A stretch of DNA of 25,802 nt from Actinomycetota bacterium (lineage in GTDB: Bacteria; Actinomycetota; Acidimicrobiia; Acidimicrobiales; Ilumatobacteraceae), in NCBI GenBank assembly GCA_018882725.1, contig VERK01000009.1, forward strand, positions 1-25,802, in the 5' to 3' direction. Position 1 is the stretch's first letter; the number at the start of each line of letters is the position of its first letter. The notes below the pieces were generated by a model. It was not told the origin of the DNA. It did no database searches and was given only the letters and a program-made list of their open reading frames with translations. The translations under genes were made by a program, and so were the position numbers. This document shows positions 23,179 through 25,802 of this stretch, piece by piece.

Positions 23179-23592
23179 CTAGAAACGCATTCCGTAGGCG
23201 TAGCCATGGTTGTTGGTACGTGTGTGAGAGTCGCCGGTGGCGGCGGGTGCGCCGACCTTTCCGAGAATGATGACGCCGGTGGGACAGCGGTCCACACACA
23301 GCGCACAACGCGTGCAGACGTCGTCGTCGATAATGAACATCACGTTGTCGCGCGGGTCGAGACCCGGCTGTTCGGTGCCGATCGATTCGGCAACCGCACC
23401 CGGGTCGACCATGTGGATGCACTTCCACGGGCAAATGTCGACGCAGCCCTCGCACATGATGCACTCGGATTGATCGATGTGAATGAACTGCTTGGGTTTG
23501 ACGGCCTTGGTGAGGTAGTCGGCGTCGACTTCAACCAACTGGTACTCGGTCGACCAATCAGGCATGGGTGGGTTTGCGTCTGTCTTTGCCAT
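23179..23592 (-). CDS. 2[4Fe-4S] ferredoxin inside the quinol-oxidase gene cluster
   Basis: A 137-residue soluble ferredoxin with two cluster motifs: Cys44, 47, 50, 54 (CIMCEGCVDIC) and Cys93, 96, 99, 103 (CTRCALCVDRC), both followed by Pro. A further Cys58 follows the first motif. About 35 residues separate the motifs from a typical bacterial ferredoxin spacing, because of an acidic insert at about 61-90. There is no signal peptide, so it would act on the cytoplasmic side. AGGAG seven bases before the ATG is a good ribosome binding site. It ends 11 bases before the cytochrome b6-like gene. Its place suggests it is a partner or subunit of this complex; a reductant or electron acceptor for it is not visible. 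Confidence 0.9.
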   Translation of the reverse strand: MAKTDANPPMPDWSTEYQLVEVDADYLTKAVKPKQFIHIDQSECIMCEGCVDICPWKCIHMVDPGAVAESIGTEQPGLDPRDNVMFIIDDDVCTRCALCVDRCPTGVIILGKVGAPAATGDSHTRTNNHGYAYGMRF

Positions 23593-23655
23593 GTGAAGTC
23601 TCCTTTCCCTTTTCTTGGTGGTGTGCTCGGTGTCTTCGTGCGAAGAACGTTCGGA

Positions 23656-24132
23656 TCAGGTTTTGCGGACCAGCGGACGGCCGTAGGTGGATGTTTCGAT
23701 TTCCTTTGCCTGCACCTGACCGCGCTTCTGCCACCACACCGCGAGGTACATGAAAAGACCGATGTAGACGGCATGGATGACAACGACGATGATGTCGCGC
23801 AGCGCCTCGTAGGACACTTCGAATGGAAAGCTTCCGCCACTCGACTTGGCGCGGAGAATTCCGCCGGGCCCGAGCAATGGCTTGTCCTTGCGCCAGCCGA
23901 GGTTCTTGTCGGCGTGGTCGATCCACTGGTGCGGAACAACTCCGAAGGCGAGGAAGAGCACGGCGAAGATGAAGGTCGAGCCGATCATCGCCTCGCCCCA
24001 CGACACCGGAGCGCCCGGCTTGCGGCGCTTCCCGTACGGAATGACGACAAGGGCAAGCGCAGTGGTGAAGACGAACGAAAAAACGAACGCCTGGTTCACT
24101 CCCGGCCACTTGAGTACGTCGATTGCCAGCAT
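23656..24132 (-). CDS. uncharacterised 3-TM membrane protein, first gene of the operon
   Basis: I do not recognise the family. The 158-residue protein has hydrophobic helices at about 14-33, 47-66 and 112-134. Between helices two and three lies a polar stretch with HQWIDHADKNLGW at 68-80 and GPGG at 88-91. His68, His73 and His120 are the only histidines; His120 sits inside the third helix. There is no heme c or iron-sulfur motif. The ATG at 24132 has GAAAGGA about 12 bases upstream. It is followed by a 63-base gap, then the ferredoxin, so it probably belongs to the quinol-oxidase module as a small subunit or assembly factor; that is inference from position. Confidence 0.82.
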   Translation of the reverse strand: MLAIDVLKWPGVNQAFVFSFVFTTALALVVIPYGKRRKPGAPVSWGEAMIGSTFIFAVLFLAFGVVPHQWIDHADKNLGWRKDKPLLGPGGILRAKSSGGSFPFEVSYEALRDIIVVVIHAVYIGLFMYLAVWWQKRGQVQAKEIETSTYGRPLVRKT

Positions 24133-24317
24133 TGCGCCGAAGATCCTTTCCGGGCCCTCTTCCGAGGGGACTCAGAAGCCCTGAAACTTCAGAGTGAACA
24201 CTAGTCAGCACCCATCGGCCCCCCACTATTTCAGTGACTTTCTCTTTTGCACGTGCGCCATGTGACAGTTGCGTTTGATTCCATGTTCCTGTGCGCGGGG
24301 GATTATGGTGAGAGACC
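24133..24317. promoter_or_regulatory. divergent control region: respiratory operon / monoheme cytochrome c
   Basis: This 185-base gap is the longest in the window and must hold the promoters of the large minus-strand operon and of the plus-strand cytochrome c gene. Small inverted repeats are present: CCCTC-TTCC-GAGGG at 24155-24168 and CTGAA-AC-TTCAG at 24181-24192. On the plus strand TATGGT at 24304-24309 could be a -10 element, which would make the cytochrome c transcript almost leaderless. On the minus strand TAGTGT just left of 24204 fits a -10 loosely. No clear -35 pairs with either, so these are tentative. Confidence 0.4.
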
Positions 24318-25139
24318 GTGACCGAAATCCCCGAGCACCTTCTCAAGCGTTCCCGTGATCGGCGCGCTGGCGGCTCGGGAGATGCAGCCCCGGCGGCTTC
24401 GGGCGACTCAACCCCCGCAGTTCCCACGGCAGCGACTCCCGCAAAGTCCGCCCCCAAAACCGAACCCGCTCCCAAGGTGGCCAAGCCCGACTCTCCCGTC
24501 GTGGCCGCCGCTCGGGCCCGTCGCAAGATCCCGTTCTGGGCCATGGCGACACTGAGCCTGCTGCCCGTCTGGGGTTTTTTGTACTATTTGGCTATTAAAC
24601 CGTCCGAAAAGGTCGTTGAGGGCCCGATTGCAAAGGGAATCGAGGTCTGGGGCGGCTGCGCAGGATGCCACGGCGGCGCCGGTCAGGGCGGCGCGGGTCG
24701 CATCCTCTATCAGGGCGAGGTCTTGAAGACCTTCCCTCACATCGAGGACATGCTGAATTTTGTTTATACGGGAAGCCAGGCCTACGCGTCGGCCGGAATC
24801 AAGGTGTACGGAGACCCCGACCGCGAGGGCGGCGCCCATGCGCCTCTCTCCTACAACGGGAACCCCATGCCCCAGCAGGGTGAGAAGTACGGCGGCGGCC
24901 TGACCGAGTACGAAATCCTCGGCGTTGTCTGCCACATTCGCTACGACCTCGCCGGCGCAGACCCGAAGGACGAGAAGTGGGCCGCGGAGTACGAGCACTG
25001 GTGCTCGCCCGAGTCCGAGATCTTCGCAGCACTCGAAGGTGGGGCGACCTCGTTCGACAAGATCGCCGATGACTTCAAGGCGATGATGCCTCCGCCGAAC
25101 GCGGTCGGCGTCGATCCGCGCGAGACCACCGCCAAGTAA
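24318..25139 (+). CDS. membrane-anchored monoheme cytochrome c with PEHLLKR N-terminus
   Basis: A 273-residue c-type cytochrome started by GTG at 24318. The single heme motif is CAGCH at 114-118; Met184 in NPMPQQG is the likely axial ligand. A helix at about 72-92 anchors it, with the heme domain outside. Before the helix lie ~70 hydrophilic residues rich in Ala, Pro and Lys, beginning TEIPEHLLKRSRDRR, nearly the same as the start of the PetD-like subunit. Two further cysteines (205, 229) in the heme domain may form a disulfide. It is divergent from the respiratory operon and shares its control region, so it is likely an electron carrier or subunit of the same reductase, or a link to the terminal oxidase. 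Codon use in the helix region is more AT-rich than in neighbours. Confidence 0.88.
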   Translation: MTEIPEHLLKRSRDRRAGGSGDAAPAASGDSTPAVPTAATPAKSAPKTEPAPKVAKPDSPVVAAARARRKIPFWAMATLSLLPVWGFLYYLAIKPSEKVVEGPIAKGIEVWGGCAGCHGGAGQGGAGRILYQGEVLKTFPHIEDMLNFVYTGSQAYASAGIKVYGDPDREGGAHAPLSYNGNPMPQQGEKYGGGLTEYEILGVVCHIRYDLAGADPKDEKWAAEYEHWCSPESEIFAALEGGATSFDKIADDFKAMMPPPNAVGVDPRETTAK

Positions 25140-25150
25140 CAACGAAACAC

Positions 25151-25168
25151 GATGCCGGCTTCGGCGTC
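25151..25168. terminator. hairpin between convergent cytochrome c and unknown gene
   Basis: GATGCCG-GCTT-CGGCGTC forms a 7-bp stem (one G-U pair in RNA) with a 4-base loop, 11 bases after the cytochrome c stop and touching the stop of the convergent gene. Position fits a bidirectional terminator; a T-run is lacking. Confidence 0.35.
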
Positions 25169-25763
25169 AGTCCGCGGTGCAGGTCACGGTGTCGATCTCA
25201 TCGGTCGAGAGGTTCAGTGAGACCTCCATGTCCGAGCCGAATCGTTCGATGAATTCGCGAAGCGACGTCGTTGCCGAGTCGCACACGCGTTTCGTCGGCG
25301 TGGCGAGTGGAACAACCCACCCGTTTGCCAGCACCGCATCGTCACCGTCGTTCAGCATGTCGACGACGGGTGGAAGCGCAAGTCGCGCGAGAGGTTCATC
25401 GCCCGTCGCGGGAGTGAGCGCAAACCACACCGGCGCATCGCCCAACATTTCGGCAAGCAGCACACAGGCGTTGGGCATCGCATAGTCGGTGCATGAAATC
25501 TCACCGAGCGTGGCTTCGGCGATGTAGAGGGTTCGTCCGTCGTCCATCGCGAGACGCGCGGTGCCGGTCGTCATGCCGTCCTTCGCAGCCCAATTGGGAT
25601 CGGCCTGAACGGTGACCACCGACGCCGTGTACGAGACGAAGTGCGGACGACTGATCACGGTCGAGTCACCGCTACCTCGTATGGCAACGAACCACCAGCA
25701 CAGCGCCGCGACGAGTGGAAGACACATCGCGAGAAGGAAGCGCCGGGAGAGGATCTGGCGCAC
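25167..25763 (-). CDS. uncharacterised exported or membrane-anchored protein
   Basis: I do not recognise a family. The 198-residue product has a basic N-terminus (RQILSRR) and one hydrophobic segment at about 9-28, so it is secreted or held by one helix with the remainder outside. The exported part has four cysteines: Cys91, 100, 161 and 195, enough for two disulfides. Cys22 lies in the hydrophobic segment (AALCWW) but the lipobox pattern is poor, since Trp follows. The start is GTG at 25763. It converges on the cytochrome c gene and appears to be unrelated to the respiratory operon. Confidence 0.72.
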   Translation of the reverse strand: MRQILSRRFLLAMCLPLVAALCWWFVAIRGSGDSTVISRPHFVSYTASVVTVQADPNWAAKDGMTTGTARLAMDDGRTLYIAEATLGEISCTDYAMPNACVLLAEMLGDAPVWFALTPATGDEPLARLALPPVVDMLNDGDDAVLANGWVVPLATPTKRVCDSATTSLREFIERFGSDMEVSLNLSTDEIDTVTCTAD

Positions 25764-25766
25764 GGC

Positions 25767-25802
25767 TCACTTCCCCGCGCGGGATGCTGCCCTGTGCACG
25801 CG
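25767..25802 (-). CDS. possible 3' end of an upstream gene
   Basis: On the minus strand a frame open from the window edge reads RVHRAASRAGK and stops at 25767-25769, three bases before the GTG of the next gene. The tight spacing fits the end of a preceding co-transcribed gene, but 11 residues are too few to be sure. Confidence 0.3.
   Translation of the reverse strand, partial: RVHRAASRAGK

Noticed and set aside
23633..23646. TCTTCG-TG-CGAAGA inverted repeat between the first operon gene and the ferredoxin
   Set aside because: Only six pairs with a 2-base centre and no T-run; could be chance, and the next gene has a good ribosome binding site.
1..25802. tRNA, rRNA, insertion sequences, attachment sites
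   Set aside because: I saw no cloverleaf-like stretch, transposase or terminal inverted repeats; coding genes fill nearly the whole window.

Overview
The window is GC-rich, gene-dense and looks actinobacterial. The gene styles (actinobacteria-like NuoA with a YESGVDP loop, short GTG/ATG-overlap spacing, Tat-dependent Rieske protein, QcrC-like diheme cytochrome) fit Actinomycetota. The split, b6-type cytochrome b in place of the usual single-chain actinobacterial QcrB makes me lean to class Acidimicrobiia (Ilumatobacter-like), but that placement is inference.

Layout. On the minus strand, read right to left, one very compact run of genes goes from 24132 to 3894. It starts with a menaquinol:cytochrome c reductase module: a small 3-TM membrane protein, a 2[4Fe-4S] ferredoxin, a cytochrome b6-like subunit, a subunit-IV-like subunit with an N-terminal extension, a Rieske protein, a membrane-anchored diheme cytochrome c and an unrecognised 3-TM protein. 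It continues without a real gap into a complete complex I set, nuoA-B-C-D-E-F-G-H-I-J-K-L-M-N. Most neighbours overlap by 1 or 4 bases. A strong hairpin at 3862-3883 follows nuoN, and then comes a RecB/Cas4-type nuclease on the same strand.

Right of the operon, a divergent gene (24318-25139, plus strand) encodes a membrane-anchored monoheme cytochrome c. It begins with the same short peptide as the subunit-IV-like protein (TEIPEHLLKR). A secreted or anchored protein of unknown function lies convergent to it at the right edge. The left end holds a plus-strand pair (threonine ammonia-lyase and a peptidase C26 glutamine amidotransferase-like hydrolase) and, on the minus strand, another class I amidotransferase followed by a second, different nuoA that runs off the left edge.

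How the genes would work together. Complex I oxidises NADH, reduces menaquinone and pumps protons. The b6/subunit IV/Rieske complex re-oxidises the quinol and passes electrons to the diheme cytochrome c, and probably on to a terminal oxidase encoded elsewhere. Placing both complexes in one transcription unit suggests matched expression and perhaps a physical supercomplex. The most unusual points are the ferredoxin and two uncharacterised membrane proteins inside the quinol-oxidase module, the shared PEHLLKR peptide, the conserved Cys for a b6f-type extra heme, and two unlike NuoA proteins. I saw no RNA genes, insertion sequences or CRISPR arrays. No gene-free stretch exceeds 300 bases; the longest is 24133-24317.
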